Shown here: piece after piece, positions 49,942 through 60,190 of the stretch | Position numbering within the stretch: position 1 is the first letter of the stretch | How the letters are laid out: every line of letters starts with the position of its first letter | Assembly (NCBI RefSeq): GCF_027625935.1 | Contig: NZ_CP115300.1 | Coordinates: 4,836,001 to 4,900,000, forward strand | Reading direction: 5' to 3' | From: Streptomyces camelliae | Lineage (GTDB): Bacteria > Actinomycetota > Actinomycetes > Streptomycetales > Streptomycetaceae | Length of the DNA stretch: 64,000 nt | The notes under the pieces: model-generated | The model's database searches: none | Seen by the model: the letters and a program-made list of their open reading frames with translations, nothing else | What the model was told of the DNA's origin: nothing | Translations under genes and position numbers: made by a program

Positions 49942-52017
49942 ATGCGGTGGTTGGTGGGTTGGAGCAGCACCGCCCCGCGCGTCGCCGGGATCGGCTCCGC
50001 GGGCGCCACCGGTGACGACGGCGAGACCCTGCACCCCGTCGGCTCCCAGCTCCTGTGGGGCGACCCCGACCCGCTGTGGGCCGTCGGCGACTGGCGCCCG
50101 GACGAGGTGCGCGTGGTCAAGGCCGACGCGGACAACCGCATCGCCGTCCTCGGTATCTGCGGCGCCTCCGACGAGGAACTGCGGCGTGCGCTGTTCACCG
50201 CGCGCGGGGGCGCACTGCGCCATCTGACCGCCTGGCCCGGCAGCTACACGGCCGTCGTCCAGGTCGGCCGGCGCATCACCGTCTGCGGCGACCTCGCGGG
50301 CGCCCGCCCGGTCTTCCACACCCCCTGGGCCGGCGGCACCGCCTACGCCACCGCCGCGCTGCCCCTCGCCGACCTCATCGAGGCCAACCTCGACTTCGGC
50401 CACCTCGCCGCCCTGCTCGCCGCCCCCGACGTACCCGCCGCGCTGCGCGACACCACCCCGTACGAGGGCGTACGCCGGGTTCCGCCGGGGCACGCGCTCG
50501 TGCTGCGCGCCGGAGCGCGCGAGATCGCCGGGTACGAGCCCGTCGCCTCCCTCGCGGTGGCCGCGCCCGCCGCCGACCCCGACCACGCCGTGGACGCCGT
50601 ACGGGACGCCCTCGTGGAAGCGGTACGCGCGCGCCTGTCGGCACCCCGGCACGTACCCGACCTCGACCCCGGGCCGGTGCCCGGCATGGGCCCGGCCGAG
50701 CGGCGGGCCCGGCGCGGGATGCCCGCGCCGGGCATCGGCGCCGACCTCTCCGGCGGGCCCGCCTCCGGCACCCTCGCCCTGCTGGCCGCCGGACTGCCCG
50801 GCCGCCCCGGCACGCTGCTCGGCCACCGCACGGGCGCGGGCGAACGGCTCCTCGCCGTCACCTTCAACGACCTGGCCGTGGGCGGCCGCGAGGCCGAACT
50901 CGAACGCGCGGGAGCCCTGGCCGCCAACCCCCGCCTGCACCACGTGGTCGTCACCGGCGCCGAGGAGACCCTGCCGTACGCCGACCTCGACGGCCCCCTC
51001 ACCGACGAACCGGGCCCCTCCCTGGTCACGGCCGCCCGGCACCGCGCCCGCCTCGCCTCCGGCAGCGCCGACCACTTCACCGGGCACGGCGCCCGCCAGG
51101 TCCTCGACGCCCACCCCGCCCGCCTCGCCGACCTCCTCATGGACCGCAAACGCCGCCATCTGGTCCGTCCGGTCGCCGCCCTCGCCAAGGCTGACGGCTC
51201 GGTGATGGTCCCCGCGCGCGTGTACGGCGCGGCCCGGCGCCTCGCCCGCACGCCCTACCGGACCGGCCTGGAGGAGCTGGCCGAGCGGCTGATGCGGCGC
51301 CGTTTCGACGAGCCCAAGGGGGCGGTCGGCGCGTCCCTGGCCGCGCTGACCTGGGCCAGACCCGGGCCGGCCGCCCGCTGGCTGACGGGGGAGGCACTGG
51401 CCGAAGTATCGGTTCTGCTCCAGGCGGAGGCGGACCGCTCCGGCACCGGCGCCCAGCGCCCCGGCGAACACCGCGCGCGTGCCGCGCTCGCCCGCAGCGC
51501 CGCCGACCTGCGCGTCCTGGAACAGGCCGCCGAGATCCGCTCCCAGCGCCTGCACGCGCCCTTCCTCGACAACCAGGTCGTCCGAGCCTGCCGCGCCCTC
51601 CCCGAGGCCCTGCGCGTCCAGCCAGGCGCCCGCGCGGCCATCCTCCGTACGGTCCTGGAGGGCGCCGGTGTCACCGGCCTCCCCGCCGGCTGGGGCGCCC
51701 CGTCCCACGCCTCCTCGGCCGCGGCCACACGCGCGGGCCTGCGCGGAGCGGCCGACCCCCTGCTGGACCTCTTCACCACCCCGCTGCTCGCCGACGCGGG
51801 CCTGGTGGAGGCCCGTGTGGTCCGCAAGGCCCTCCGCGCGGCAGCGGCAGGCGAACCCCTCCCCCTGGACGGCCTGGCCGACCTGATCTCCCTGGAACTC
51901 TGGCTCCACCGCCTGCTCGCCCGCCGCGGAACGTGCTGGACGGGAACCCCGGCACGCGCGCGTGCGGTGCCTTCCGGCATCCAGCCGAGAAGGGGAGCTT
52001 TGGCCTCGGGCGCCTGA
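49942..52017 (+). CDS. Degenerate asparagine-synthetase homologue
   Basis: A 691-residue protein with the overall shape of class B asparagine synthetase. The N-terminal glutaminase-like half starts MRWLVGW with no catalytic Cys2. The ATP-pyrophosphatase signature reads LSGGPASGT (~271-279), where SGGxDS has lost its Asp, so activity is doubtful. A long Ala/Arg-rich insertion and EIRSQRLHAPFLDNQVVRAC near the end fit the family. ATG 49942 has GGAGG. It precedes an AfsR-like gene, in the same direction, 79 bp away. Confidence 0.8.
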   Translation: MRWLVGWSSTAPRVAGIGSAGATGDDGETLHPVGSQLLWGDPDPLWAVGDWRPDEVRVVKADADNRIAVLGICGASDEELRRALFTARGGALRHLTAWPGSYTAVVQVGRRITVCGDLAGARPVFHTPWAGGTAYATAALPLADLIEANLDFGHLAALLAAPDVPAALRDTTPYEGVRRVPPGHALVLRAGAREIAGYEPVASLAVAAPAADPDHAVDAVRDALVEAVRARLSAPRHVPDLDPGPVPGMGPAERRARRGMPAPGIGADLSGGPASGTLALLAAGLPGRPGTLLGHRTGAGERLLAVTFNDLAVGGREAELERAGALAANPRLHHVVVTGAEETLPYADLDGPLTDEPGPSLVTAARHRARLASGSADHFTGHGARQVLDAHPARLADLLMDRKRRHLVRPVAALAKADGSVMVPARVYGAARRLARTPYRTGLEELAERLMRRRFDEPKGAVGASLAALTWARPGPAARWLTGEALAEVSVLLQAEADRSGTGAQRPGEHRARAALARSAADLRVLEQAAEIRSQRLHAPFLDNQVVRACRALPEALRVQPGARAAILRTVLEGAGVTGLPAGWGAPSHASSAAATRAGLRGAADPLLDLFTTPLLADAGLVEARVVRKALRAAAAGEPLPLDGLADLISLELWLHRLLARRGTCWTGTPARARAVPSGIQPRRGALASGA

Positions 52018-52096
52018 TCACGCGTACCGGGTGCCGATGGCCACAGCTGAGCCAAACCCCGTCGCCCCGCCCTGAGCCCCCCGCGACAATAACCAG

Positions 52097-55000
52097 ATGC
52101 GGTACAGAATCCTGGGCGTAACCCAAGCAGAAGACGACCAGGGCACCCCCGTACCCCTCGGCGGCCGGCGCCTCCGCACGCTCCTCACCGCCCTCGCCCT
52201 CCGCCCCGCCCGCACCACCACCCCCGAGACCCTGATCGACGAGATCTGGGCGGACGACCCGCCCCAGGACGCCCCCGCCGCCCTCCAGGCCCTCGTCGGC
52301 CGTCTCCGCCGTACCCTCGGCCGCCACACCATCGCCTCCACCCCGGGCGGCTACCGGCTCGAAGCGACCGAGGACGACATCGACCTGTACGTCTTCGAGC
52401 GCCTCGCCCACACCGGCACCAAGGCCCTCGCCGCCGGCGACCCGGCCACCGCCCACCGCACTCTCACCGAAGCCCTCGCCCTCTGGCACGGCCCCGCCCT
52501 CGCCGACCTCCCCGACCGCACCGCGGCCACCCGCCCGGAGGCCCTGCGCCTGGAGGCGACGCGCGCGCGGGCCGCCGCCGCGCTCGACCTCGGCTGCGCC
52601 CAGGACCTCGTACCGGAGCTGAGGGAACTCACCACGGCCCAGCCGCTGGACGAGCCCCTGCACGCCCTCCTCATCCGCGCCCTGCGCGACAGCGGCCGCC
52701 CCGCCGACGCCCTCGCCGCCTACGAGTCAGCCCGCCGCGCCCTCGCCGACACCCTCGGCACCGACCCGGGACCGGAACTCCAGGACCTGCACGCGTCGTT
52801 GCTCACACAGCGGGAACCGCGCCCGCCGAGGCTCACCCCCGCCCCCGCCCAACCCCCCGAGCGCACCGGCAACCTCCGGCCCCGGCTGACGAGTTTCGTC
52901 GGGCGGGAACCGGAGCTCGAAGCCATTCGTTCCGACATGCACAGGGCCCGCCTGGTCACGCTCACCGGACCGGGCGGTTCGGGAAAGACCCGCCTCGCCG
53001 AGGAAGCCGCCGCAGGGCTGCCGCAGGCATGGCTGGTCGAGCTGGCCCCGCTCGACCACCCCGAGGCGGTGCCCGGCGCGGTGGTCAGCGCCCTCGGTCT
53101 GCGCGAGACCGTGCTGCTGACCAACGAACTGGCGACCCCGCAGGCCGACCCTGTCGCCCTGCTGATCGAGTACTGCGCCCCGCGCAGCCAACTCCTGATC
53201 CTTGACAACTGCGAGCATGTCATCGGCGCGGCAGCCGACCTCGCCGAGACCCTCCTCACCCGCTGCCCCGGGCTCACGATCCTCGCGACCAGCCGTGAAC
53301 CTCTGGGCGTCCCCGGTGAGTCGGTACGCCCGGTCGAGCCCCTCGTCCCGGAGCAGGCGCACCGCCTCTTCGCCGAGCGCGCGAAGGCCGTCCGTCCCGA
53401 CGCCGGCGCGGCGCTCGCCGACACCGAGGCCGTGGCGGAGATCTGCCGCCGCCTGGACGGGCTGCCGCTCGCCATCGAGCTGGCCGCGGCCCGGCTCAGG
53501 CTGCTGACCCCACGGCAGATCGCCGACCGGCTCGACGACCGCTTCCGCCTGCTCACCTCCGGAAGCCGCACGGTCCTGCCCCGCCAGCAGACCCTGCGCG
53601 CGGTCGTCGACTGGTCCTGGGACCTGCTGGACGAGCGCGAGCGCACCGTGCTGTGCGAGGTGTCCGTGTTCGCCGGCGGCTGGGACCTCGCAGCGGCCGA
53701 GGCCGTGTGCACCGGCCCGGCGGCCGACCTGATCGGCGCCCTGGTCGACAAGTCCCTCGTGGTCTCCGCCCCGGACCCCACCGGGGGCATGCGCTACCGC
53801 ATGCTGGAGACCATCCACGAGTACGCCGGCGAGCGCGCGGCCGAGGTTCCCGGACTGCGCGCCGCGGCGGAGCGCCGGCACCGCGCGTGGGTGCGGGCGC
53901 TGGTCGAGGAGGCCGAGCCGCTGCTGCGGTCCGCGGCCCAACTGCCGTGGATCTCCCGGCTGGAGTCCGAACTGGACAACATCCGGGCGGCACTGGACCG
54001 CGCGGTGCGCGCCGGCGACGAGGCGGAGGCGGGCGCGATCGTCCTCGCCATCGGCTGGTTCTGGTGGCTGCGCAACCACCGCCAGGAGGCGGTCGCCTGG
54101 GTCCGCCTGGTCCTGCGCCTGGGCGTGGCCCTGGACAGCCTGCCCGCGTCCGGCATGCCGGACAGCCTGCGCACCGGCGGCGGTCTGGCGGCACTGGTCG
54201 AGGAGGCCGATCCGATCGGGGCCTTCCTCGCCTCCCCGGTCGGCGAGGCCGGGCATCCGCTGCGGGAGCTGCGGATGGACCTGCGGATGCTCGACCTGTT
54301 CCTGACCTCCGAGTCGAGCGCCGATCACCTCTCCGCCGACTCCCGGGCCCCGCAGTACATCGCGCGCGTGCGGGCCGCATACGAGCACGGCGGCCCCCAG
54401 GCGGCCCGGCTCCCGGGCATCGTCTGGCCGCTGACCGCCTGGTATCTGGACGGCTCGTCGGACATCGGCCCCGACATGGCCGCAGCCGTCGCCAACTGCC
54501 GCAGATACGGCGGCGACTGGGAGGTCGGGGTCGCCCTGATGTACCGCACGCACGTGGTCGTCGACTCCCCGGGCAACCTGCGGGGCGTGGACGAGGACCT
54601 GGCCGAGCTGCGCACGCTCAGCCGGCGCGTCGGGGACCGCTGGATGCGGGCGCAGGTGTGCAGCGCGGCCGGCGAGGCGGCCATGGCACGCGGCCGCTTC
54701 GAGGACGCCGGCGGCGAGTACGAGGAGGCGCTGCGCCTCGCCTACGAGGTCGGCGCCTATGCCGAGTCGCCGTTCCTGATGGCGCGGCTCGCCGAGATCG
54801 CCTACCGCTCCGGCGATCCGGTCTCCGCGCTGGCCGCCCTGGACGAGGTGGGGGTGGCCGCCGAGCGGTACGCGGTGCACGAGGCGGCCGCCTTCGTGCT
54901 GCTGATGCGCGCCCAGATCGCCGTGCAGGAGGGGCGGACGGCCCGCGCCCGCGAGCTGTACGAGGAGACCCGCGCGGTGGCGCGCGGCGGGACCCCGCCC

Positions 55001-55402
55001 CCGCAGTTCGGGGCGGTTCTGCGGATGGTCGAGGCGCTCGTCGTCGCCGACGAGTCGGGTCCCGCGCGCGGGCTGCCGATCCTCGCCGAGGCGCTGCGCG
55101 AGGCCGTGGCCCAGCGGTGCGCCGAGTCGATCACGGCGGGGCTGGTGGACACCGCGGCCTGGCTTCTGGCCCGGAGCGGTGACCTGGCGTGCGCGATCCG
55201 GCTGTACGCCGCCGCGGACTGCTGGCGCGACGGCAACCCCCGCTCCCAACCGGAGCGCGACCAGGCCGCCCGCGTGCACGCGGACGCCCGCGCGGCCCTG
55301 CCGGACGGCCGTTACGCGGCCGAGCGCGCGCGAGGCGCGTCCCTCGGCGTGGCCGAGGTACTGCGCGAGCTGGAGGCCCGGGAGACGGCTACCGGCAGGT
55401 GA
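52097..55402 (+). CDS. AfsR/SARP-family transcriptional activator
   Basis: An 1101-residue regulator: OmpR-type winged HTH (~1-90, [20 protein letters not shown]), BTAD (~95-245, [10 protein letters not shown] through [14 protein letters not shown]), an NB-ARC/STAND ATPase with P-loop GPGGSGKT (~291-298) and [10 protein letters not shown], then TPR-like repeats. Large SARPs of this type activate antibiotic or development genes. ATG 52097 starts at MRYRILG. Its end overlaps the convergent sigma gene by 14 bp. Confidence 0.95.
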   Translation: MRYRILGVTQAEDDQGTPVPLGGRRLRTLLTALALRPARTTTPETLIDEIWADDPPQDAPAALQALVGRLRRTLGRHTIASTPGGYRLEATEDDIDLYVFERLAHTGTKALAAGDPATAHRTLTEALALWHGPALADLPDRTAATRPEALRLEATRARAAAALDLGCAQDLVPELRELTTAQPLDEPLHALLIRALRDSGRPADALAAYESARRALADTLGTDPGPELQDLHASLLTQREPRPPRLTPAPAQPPERTGNLRPRLTSFVGREPELEAIRSDMHRARLVTLTGPGGSGKTRLAEEAAAGLPQAWLVELAPLDHPEAVPGAVVSALGLRETVLLTNELATPQADPVALLIEYCAPRSQLLILDNCEHVIGAAADLAETLLTRCPGLTILATSREPLGVPGESVRPVEPLVPEQAHRLFAERAKAVRPDAGAALADTEAVAEICRRLDGLPLAIELAAARLRLLTPRQIADRLDDRFRLLTSGSRTVLPRQQTLRAVVDWSWDLLDERERTVLCEVSVFAGGWDLAAAEAVCTGPAADLIGALVDKSLVVSAPDPTGGMRYRMLETIHEYAGERAAEVPGLRAAAERRHRAWVRALVEEAEPLLRSAAQLPWISRLESELDNIRAALDRAVRAGDEAEAGAIVLAIGWFWWLRNHRQEAVAWVRLVLRLGVALDSLPASGMPDSLRTGGGLAALVEEADPIGAFLASPVGEAGHPLRELRMDLRMLDLFLTSESSADHLSADSRAPQYIARVRAAYEHGGPQAARLPGIVWPLTAWYLDGSSDIGPDMAAAVANCRRYGGDWEVGVALMYRTHVVVDSPGNLRGVDEDLAELRTLSRRVGDRWMRAQVCSAAGEAAMARGRFEDAGGEYEEALRLAYEVGAYAESPFLMARLAEIAYRSGDPVSALAALDEVGVAAERYAVHEAAAFVLLMRAQIAVQEGRTARARELYEETRAVARGGTPPPQFGAVLRMVEALVVADESGPARGLPILAEALREAVAQRCAESITAGLVDTAAWLLARSGDLACAIRLYAAADCWRDGNPRSQPERDQAARVHADARAALPDGRYAAERARGASLGVAEVLRELEARETATGR

Positions 55403-57332
55403 ACCGGGACTCCGCCCAGTCCGCGAGAGCGGCCTCGTCGAAGGCGTTGCTGTGCGGCTCCACCACGAGCCGTACGGTCTTGCGCCCGGTCAGGTCGACA
55501 TGGACGGGGACGGCCCGGTCGTGTCCCTTGACCATCCTCGACCGCCACAGCCGTACCCCGTCGGCGTAGACGGAGAACGACACCTTGCCGAGGCCGAGCG
55601 TCATGTCGTCCACCCCGGCCTGCGCGTCGAAGGCGACGCACTGACGGTTCAGGGCGATCGTGACGGAGGACTCGCCGTGCACGGTCACCCCGTGCGCGTA
55701 CTCCTTGCCGTCGATCGACATGCCGTAGCGCTGCCACACCCAGCTGCTCGCGCCGAGCTGGATCTCGGGCTTGGTGCCGTCGCCGTCGACGTCGTAGTTC
55801 AGCTCGCTCACCTGGTAGACGGTGAGCGCCGGCGGCGGAGTGGGCGTCGGGGTGGGGGTCGGCGTCGGCTTCGGCGAAGGGGTCGGCTGCGGCGAAGGGG
55901 TCGGCGTCGGCGTGGGCTTGGGGGCCGGCGTGGGGGTGGGTTTCGGAGTGGGGGTGGGCGTCGGGGTCGGGACCGGGGCCGGCTCGACGGCGGGCACCAC
56001 CGGCGGCGGGGTCGACTGGCGCTTCGACGGGGTCGGCCGCGGTGCCGGAGGCTGTACGGCCGGTGCGGACGGGGCCGGCTTGGCGATCTCCCTGGTCGGC
56101 GGATGGCTGTCGTTGATCAGGGCGAACGCCACCGCGGCGGCGGCCACCGCGACGACACCGGCCGCGATCCCTGCCTTCACCGGCGCCGCGAACCCCTCCG
56201 CCGCCGCGGCACCCCCCGCGCCGCTCGCCCCGGACGACCCCGTGGCCGTGGCCGCGGCCGCCGCACCGACGGCCCCGGCCCCCGCGCTGCCGGCGATGAT
56301 GCCGAGCGCCTTGGCGTACCCGGCGGCCCCGAACCAGCCGATGACCGCGACCGGCACGACACCGGGGATACCGCTGGCGACCTCTTCGATCTGCGCGGCG
56401 GCCAGCCGGCACTTGGCGCACTCCTCCAGATGCTTGCGCAGGCCCCGCTCGGCACGGATGCGCAGCTTGCGGCGGGCGTAGCTGCCGAGCTGGTCGGCGT
56501 ACCGGGCGCACTCCTCGTCACCGGCGAGGGAGGCGCTGACATGGGCCTGGAGGTAGGCCTGCTTGAGCCCCTCGCGCGCGCGGCTGGCGAGCACCCGGGT
56601 GCCGTTGGCGTCCAGCCCGAACAGCACGGCCACGTCGCTCGGGGACTCGTCCTCCACCTCGGTGTGCCACAGCACGGCCTGCCAGCGCTCGGGCAGCGAA
56701 CGGAAGGCCTGCATCGCCATGGACTGCTCGGCCTCGTGCATGGCGCGCACGTCGGCGCCCAGGTCCAGGCCCGCTCCGAAGGAGCCGATGGACGCGGCGT
56801 CGTCGGACACCTCGGACGACCGTGAGGCCTGCTGGGTGAAGACGGCGAAGTCGTCGACGAGCTGCTCGCGCCGCGCGGACTTGATCCAGTTCGCGGCGAC
56901 GCGTCGTACAGAAGTGAGCAGATAGGCCCGTACGGCGTGCTCGGGCCCGGCCCCGCCCCGCACGGCCTGCAGCATCCGGGCGAAGACCTCGGCGGTGAGG
57001 TCGTCGGCGGTGTGCCCGTCCCGGCAACAGGTGCGCGCGTACCGCCGTACGGCATCGGCGTGCCGCCGGTACAGCTCCTCGTAGGCGGAGTCGTCGCCCC
57101 CGCGCATCCGCTCGATCAGCTCGGCGTCGCCGGGCGGCATCTTCCGGGGCGGCAGCACACTGCCCTCGCGCTGCGCCGGCACGCTCTCCTCGGCCCGCCT
57201 GCCGGAGGAGGCCGCGCGCCCGCCCTGGCTCGGCACCTGGGGCGGGGTCACCCCGGTGGCCTCCGCACCCGCGTCGTCACCGCGTGACCCGTCCGACCCA
57301 GCCCAATCCGTCACCGGCTCAGAGTGCCACAT
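55389..57332 (-). CDS. Sigma factor fused to zinc-finger, TM and NPCBM domain
   Basis: A 647-residue protein in one frame. Sigma-70 region 2 ([20 protein letters not shown], ~69-155), region 4 ([20 protein letters not shown], ~210-262), then an anti-sigma-type zinc motif HLEECAKC (301-308), a membrane segment ([17 protein letters not shown], ~405-421), a Pro/Thr linker and a C-terminal NPCBM carbohydrate-binding domain (~515-645). So sigma, anti-sigma-like and sensor parts are covalently joined. ATG 57332 has only a close AAGGG. Confidence 0.9.
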   Translation of the reverse strand: MWHSEPVTDWAGSDGSRGDDAGAEATGVTPPQVPSQGGRAASSGRRAEESVPAQREGSVLPPRKMPPGDAELIERMRGGDDSAYEELYRRHADAVRRYARTCCRDGHTADDLTAEVFARMLQAVRGGAGPEHAVRAYLLTSVRRVAANWIKSARREQLVDDFAVFTQQASRSSEVSDDAASIGSFGAGLDLGADVRAMHEAEQSMAMQAFRSLPERWQAVLWHTEVEDESPSDVAVLFGLDANGTRVLASRAREGLKQAYLQAHVSASLAGDEECARYADQLGSYARRKLRIRAERGLRKHLEECAKCRLAAAQIEEVASGIPGVVPVAVIGWFGAAGYAKALGIIAGSAGAGAVGAAAAATATGSSGASGAGGAAAAEGFAAPVKAGIAAGVVAVAAAAVAFALINDSHPPTREIAKPAPSAPAVQPPAPRPTPSKRQSTPPPVVPAVEPAPVPTPTPTPTPKPTPTPAPKPTPTPTPSPQPTPSPKPTPTPTPTPTPPPALTVYQVSELNYDVDGDGTKPEIQLGASSWVWQRYGMSIDGKEYAHGVTVHGESSVTIALNRQCVAFDAQAGVDDMTLGLGKVSFSVYADGVRLWRSRMVKGHDRAVPVHVDLTGRKTVRLVVEPHSNAFDEAALADWAESRFTCR

Positions 57333-57500
57333 GCCCTTTGTGCAAGGACCCCCGCTCACCGCATCCCACTCATCCGAGGGCTGCGGTCATCACAGGCGGC
57401 CGGGACATCACTCGAACGAGTGCGTCCCGAGCCGCATGCAAGGCGCCTGCCCGCACCGCCCATGAACCGTCACGGGCAGTGCGGGAGGCAGAACGGCGCA

Positions 57501-58274
57501 TTACGCGGGACGCGACCGCAACCCCTCCAGCAGGATGTCCAGCAACCGCGCCGACGCCGCCGCCTGCTGCGCAGCATCCGGCAGGGACGGCGCCGCCGTG
57601 GCGATCACGAGCAGCACGTCCCCCACGGACACATCCGCCCGCAGCTCACCCGCGGCGCGGGCCCGCTCGACGAGCTGCCCGACCACATCGAGCAGTTCCC
57701 CGACCCCGCTGTCGTCGCCGGCCCCGGCGGACTCCCCGGGCACCAGCCGCAGTTCACCGTTGCCCGGCTGCACCCGCTGCTGCGGCACCCGAGGCTCTTC
57801 GGCGGCAGCCCCGGACGCACCCCCCTCGGCCAGACCGGCGGTGCCGACGAGCACCTGCGGCGGCAGCAGCCGCCCCGCCCCCGACGCCACCGACGTCCGC
57901 AGGAACCGGGACAGCGCCGACCACGGCTCGTCCTCCTGACCGAGCGCGGTGCGCGCCTGCTCGGTCAGCCGCGCGGTCTCCTCCTCGGCTATCCGCCGGA
58001 CCAGTACGTCCTTGCTGGGAAAGCGCCGGTACACCGTGCCGACACCGACCCGCGCGCGCCGCGCCACGTCCTCCATCGGCGCGCCGTACCCCAGCTCGCC
58101 GAAGACCTCACGCGCGGCACGCAGCACGTGCTCCAGATTGCGCTGTGCGTCCACGCGCAGCGGTGTCGTACGCGCCCCGTCCGCGCGTCCGTTGCCGACC
58201 GCCGCGCTCACCGCCCCGCCGCCGGGTCCGACGGCGGCTGCGGATGACCAATGATGCGTGTCCTGAACATGCAT
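57501..58274 (-). CDS. atrA: TetR-family regulator AtrA
   Basis: A 257-residue TetR protein: TPLRVDAQRNLEHVLRAARE leads into the HTH MEDVARRARVGVGTVYRRFP, then a ligand domain. The stretch RVDAQRNLEHVLRAAREVFG and the neighbourhood (sigma-NPCBM gene, NADH dehydrogenase) match what I remember of AtrA, which activates actII-ORF4 and other genes. ATG 58274 (MHVQDTHH) has GGGGGAA upstream; a longer frame to 58421 is non-coding. Confidence 0.88.
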   Translation of the reverse strand: MHVQDTHHWSSAAAVGPGGGAVSAAVGNGRADGARTTPLRVDAQRNLEHVLRAAREVFGELGYGAPMEDVARRARVGVGTVYRRFPSKDVLVRRIAEEETARLTEQARTALGQEDEPWSALSRFLRTSVASGAGRLLPPQVLVGTAGLAEGGASGAAAEEPRVPQQRVQPGNGELRLVPGESAGAGDDSGVGELLDVVGQLVERARAAGELRADVSVGDVLLVIATAAPSLPDAAQQAAASARLLDILLEGLRSRPA

Positions 58275-58652
58275 GTGTTTCCCCCGGTAAATGACGTCTC
58301 CCCCCGGAGACTCCCCGCCACTGAATCCGGAGTGCGCGGAACTGACTTCGATCTCGACCGGGTCCGCCCGTCGCGAGCCCCGATCGACCACATTCCCTAC
58401 ACCCCGTCGACACACGAACATAGTTGAGCGAGAGTCAATTCAGAAGGGGCAGGTTCCGCACGGAGCGCCCCTCGATCGGAGTACGGGGCACATACACCCT
58501 GATTCCCCACCTTCGCACACTGTGACCCGCACCCGCTGACCTGCCCCCTTTCGTCCGCTCCGAGGACCGCGCCCGGCCCTGCGCACACCCGCTCGCCGGT
58601 CACACAAATTGCCGGGGCTGTGGACAAACAACAGCGCCGGGTGCGTCATGGG
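58275..58652. other. atrA-ndh divergent promoter region
   Basis: No gene. It holds the divergent promoters of atrA (minus) and the NADH dehydrogenase (plus). An AT-rich patch at ~58410-58445 is the most likely promoter; I cannot assign -35/-10 confidently. Confidence 0.4.
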
Positions 58653-60032
58653 ATGGTGAAGGAACGTGCGCGCATTCTGGTTGTCGGCGGCGGCTACGTC
58701 GGGATGTACACGGCCCTGCGTCTCCAGCGGAAGCTGAAGGCCGAGCTCAGGCGGGGTGAGGTCGAGATCACCGTCGTCACGCCCGACTCCTACATGACGT
58801 ACCAGCCGTTCCTGCCCGAGGCGGCCGCCGGTTCGATCTCCCCTCGCCATGTCGTCGTACCGCTGCGCCGCGTCCTGGACCGGTGCCATGTCGTCATCGG
58901 CGAGGTGACCTCGATCGACCACGCGGTGCGCACCGCCGCCGTCACCACCCTCGCCACCGCCGAGGAGGGAAAACCGGCCGAACTCCTCGGTTACGACGAG
59001 CTCGTGCTGGCCCCCGGCTCGATCTCCCGCACGCTGCCCGTCCCCGGCCTCGCCGAGCACGGCATCGGATTCAAGACCGTCGAAGAGGCCATCGCGCTGC
59101 GCAACCACGTCATCGAGCAGATGGACATCGCCTCCTCCACCCGCGACCCCGCGATCCGCGACGCCGCCCTGACCTTCGTCTTCGTCGGCGGCGGCTACGC
59201 GGGCGTCGAGGCGCTCGCCGAACTGGAGGACATGGCCCGCTACGCCGCGCGCTACTACCACAACGTCCGCCCCGAGGACATGAAATGGATCCTCGTGGAG
59301 GCCTCCGACCGCATCCTGCCCGAGGTCGGCGCGGAGATGGGCCGCTACACCGTCACCCAGCTGCGCCGCCGCAACATCCAGGTGCTGCTGGAGACCCGCC
59401 TGGACTCCTGCGCCGACCGCGTCGCCGTCCTCAGCGACGGCCAGCGCTTCCCGACCCGTACGGTCGTGTGGACCGCCGGCGTCAAACCGCACCCCCTGCT
59501 CGCCGCCACCGACCTGCCGCTGACCGACCGCGGCCGGCTGAAATGCACCGCCCAGCTCACCGTCGACGGCACGGAACACGCCTGGGGGGCCGGCGACGCG
59601 GCCGCCATCCCCGACGTCACCGCCGCCGAACCGGGCACCCTGACCGCCCCCAACGCCCAGCACGCCCTCCGCCAGGCCCGCACCCTCGGCGACAACATCG
59701 CCCACGCGCTGCGCGGCGAACCCCTGGAGACGTACGCCCACCAGTACGCCGGCTCGGTCGCCTCCCTCGGCTTCCACAAGGGCGTCGCCCAGGTCTACGG
59801 GCGCAAGCTGAAGGGCTACCCTGCCTGGTTCATGCACCGCGTCTACCACCTCAGCAGGGTGCCCACCGTCAACCGAAAGGCCCGCGTGCTGGCGGAATGG
59901 ACCCTCGCCGGGCTCTTCAAACGGGAGATCGTCTCCCTCGGTTCACTCGAACATCCCCGAGCGGAGTTCGAACTCGCGGCCGGTGGAAAGCCTCCTCACA
60001 GCCCCTCGGACGACCCGAAGGGGTCGTCCTGA
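58653..60032 (+). CDS. ndh: Type II NADH dehydrogenase
   Basis: A 459-residue FAD flavoprotein: ILVVGGGYVGMYTALRL (FAD site), FVFVGGGYAGVEALAEL (NADH site), WTAGVKPHPLL and GAGDAAAIPD. It feeds electrons to menaquinone without pumping. ATG 58653 (MVKERARIL) is chosen; GTG 58641 and 58620 are alternatives. The last codons overlap a hairpin (60008-60029). Confidence 0.93.
   Translation: MVKERARILVVGGGYVGMYTALRLQRKLKAELRRGEVEITVVTPDSYMTYQPFLPEAAAGSISPRHVVVPLRRVLDRCHVVIGEVTSIDHAVRTAAVTTLATAEEGKPAELLGYDELVLAPGSISRTLPVPGLAEHGIGFKTVEEAIALRNHVIEQMDIASSTRDPAIRDAALTFVFVGGGYAGVEALAELEDMARYAARYYHNVRPEDMKWILVEASDRILPEVGAEMGRYTVTQLRRRNIQVLLETRLDSCADRVAVLSDGQRFPTRTVVWTAGVKPHPLLAATDLPLTDRGRLKCTAQLTVDGTEHAWGAGDAAAIPDVTAAEPGTLTAPNAQHALRQARTLGDNIAHALRGEPLETYAHQYAGSVASLGFHKGVAQVYGRKLKGYPAWFMHRVYHLSRVPTVNRKARVLAEWTLAGLFKREIVSLGSLEHPRAEFELAAGGKPPHSPSDDPKGSS
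60008..60029 (+). terminator. Hairpin at the end of ndh
   Basis: GGACGACCC-GAAG-GGGTCGTCC, a 9-bp stem with a 4-nt loop, overlaps the last codons of ndh and probably terminates it. Confidence 0.75.
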
Positions 60033-60190
60033 CCGGACCCAGGAACTCCACGGCCCGCTCCGGCGTCTGACGGATGTCGCCGCGGCCCGCCCCAGCAAGA
60101 CCCTGTGTCCCCGCCAAGACCCTGCCAGACTGCCCCACGTCCGCGGACGGGCCACCCGCCCGCCACAGCACCCACGAGGCCTTCCCCACA

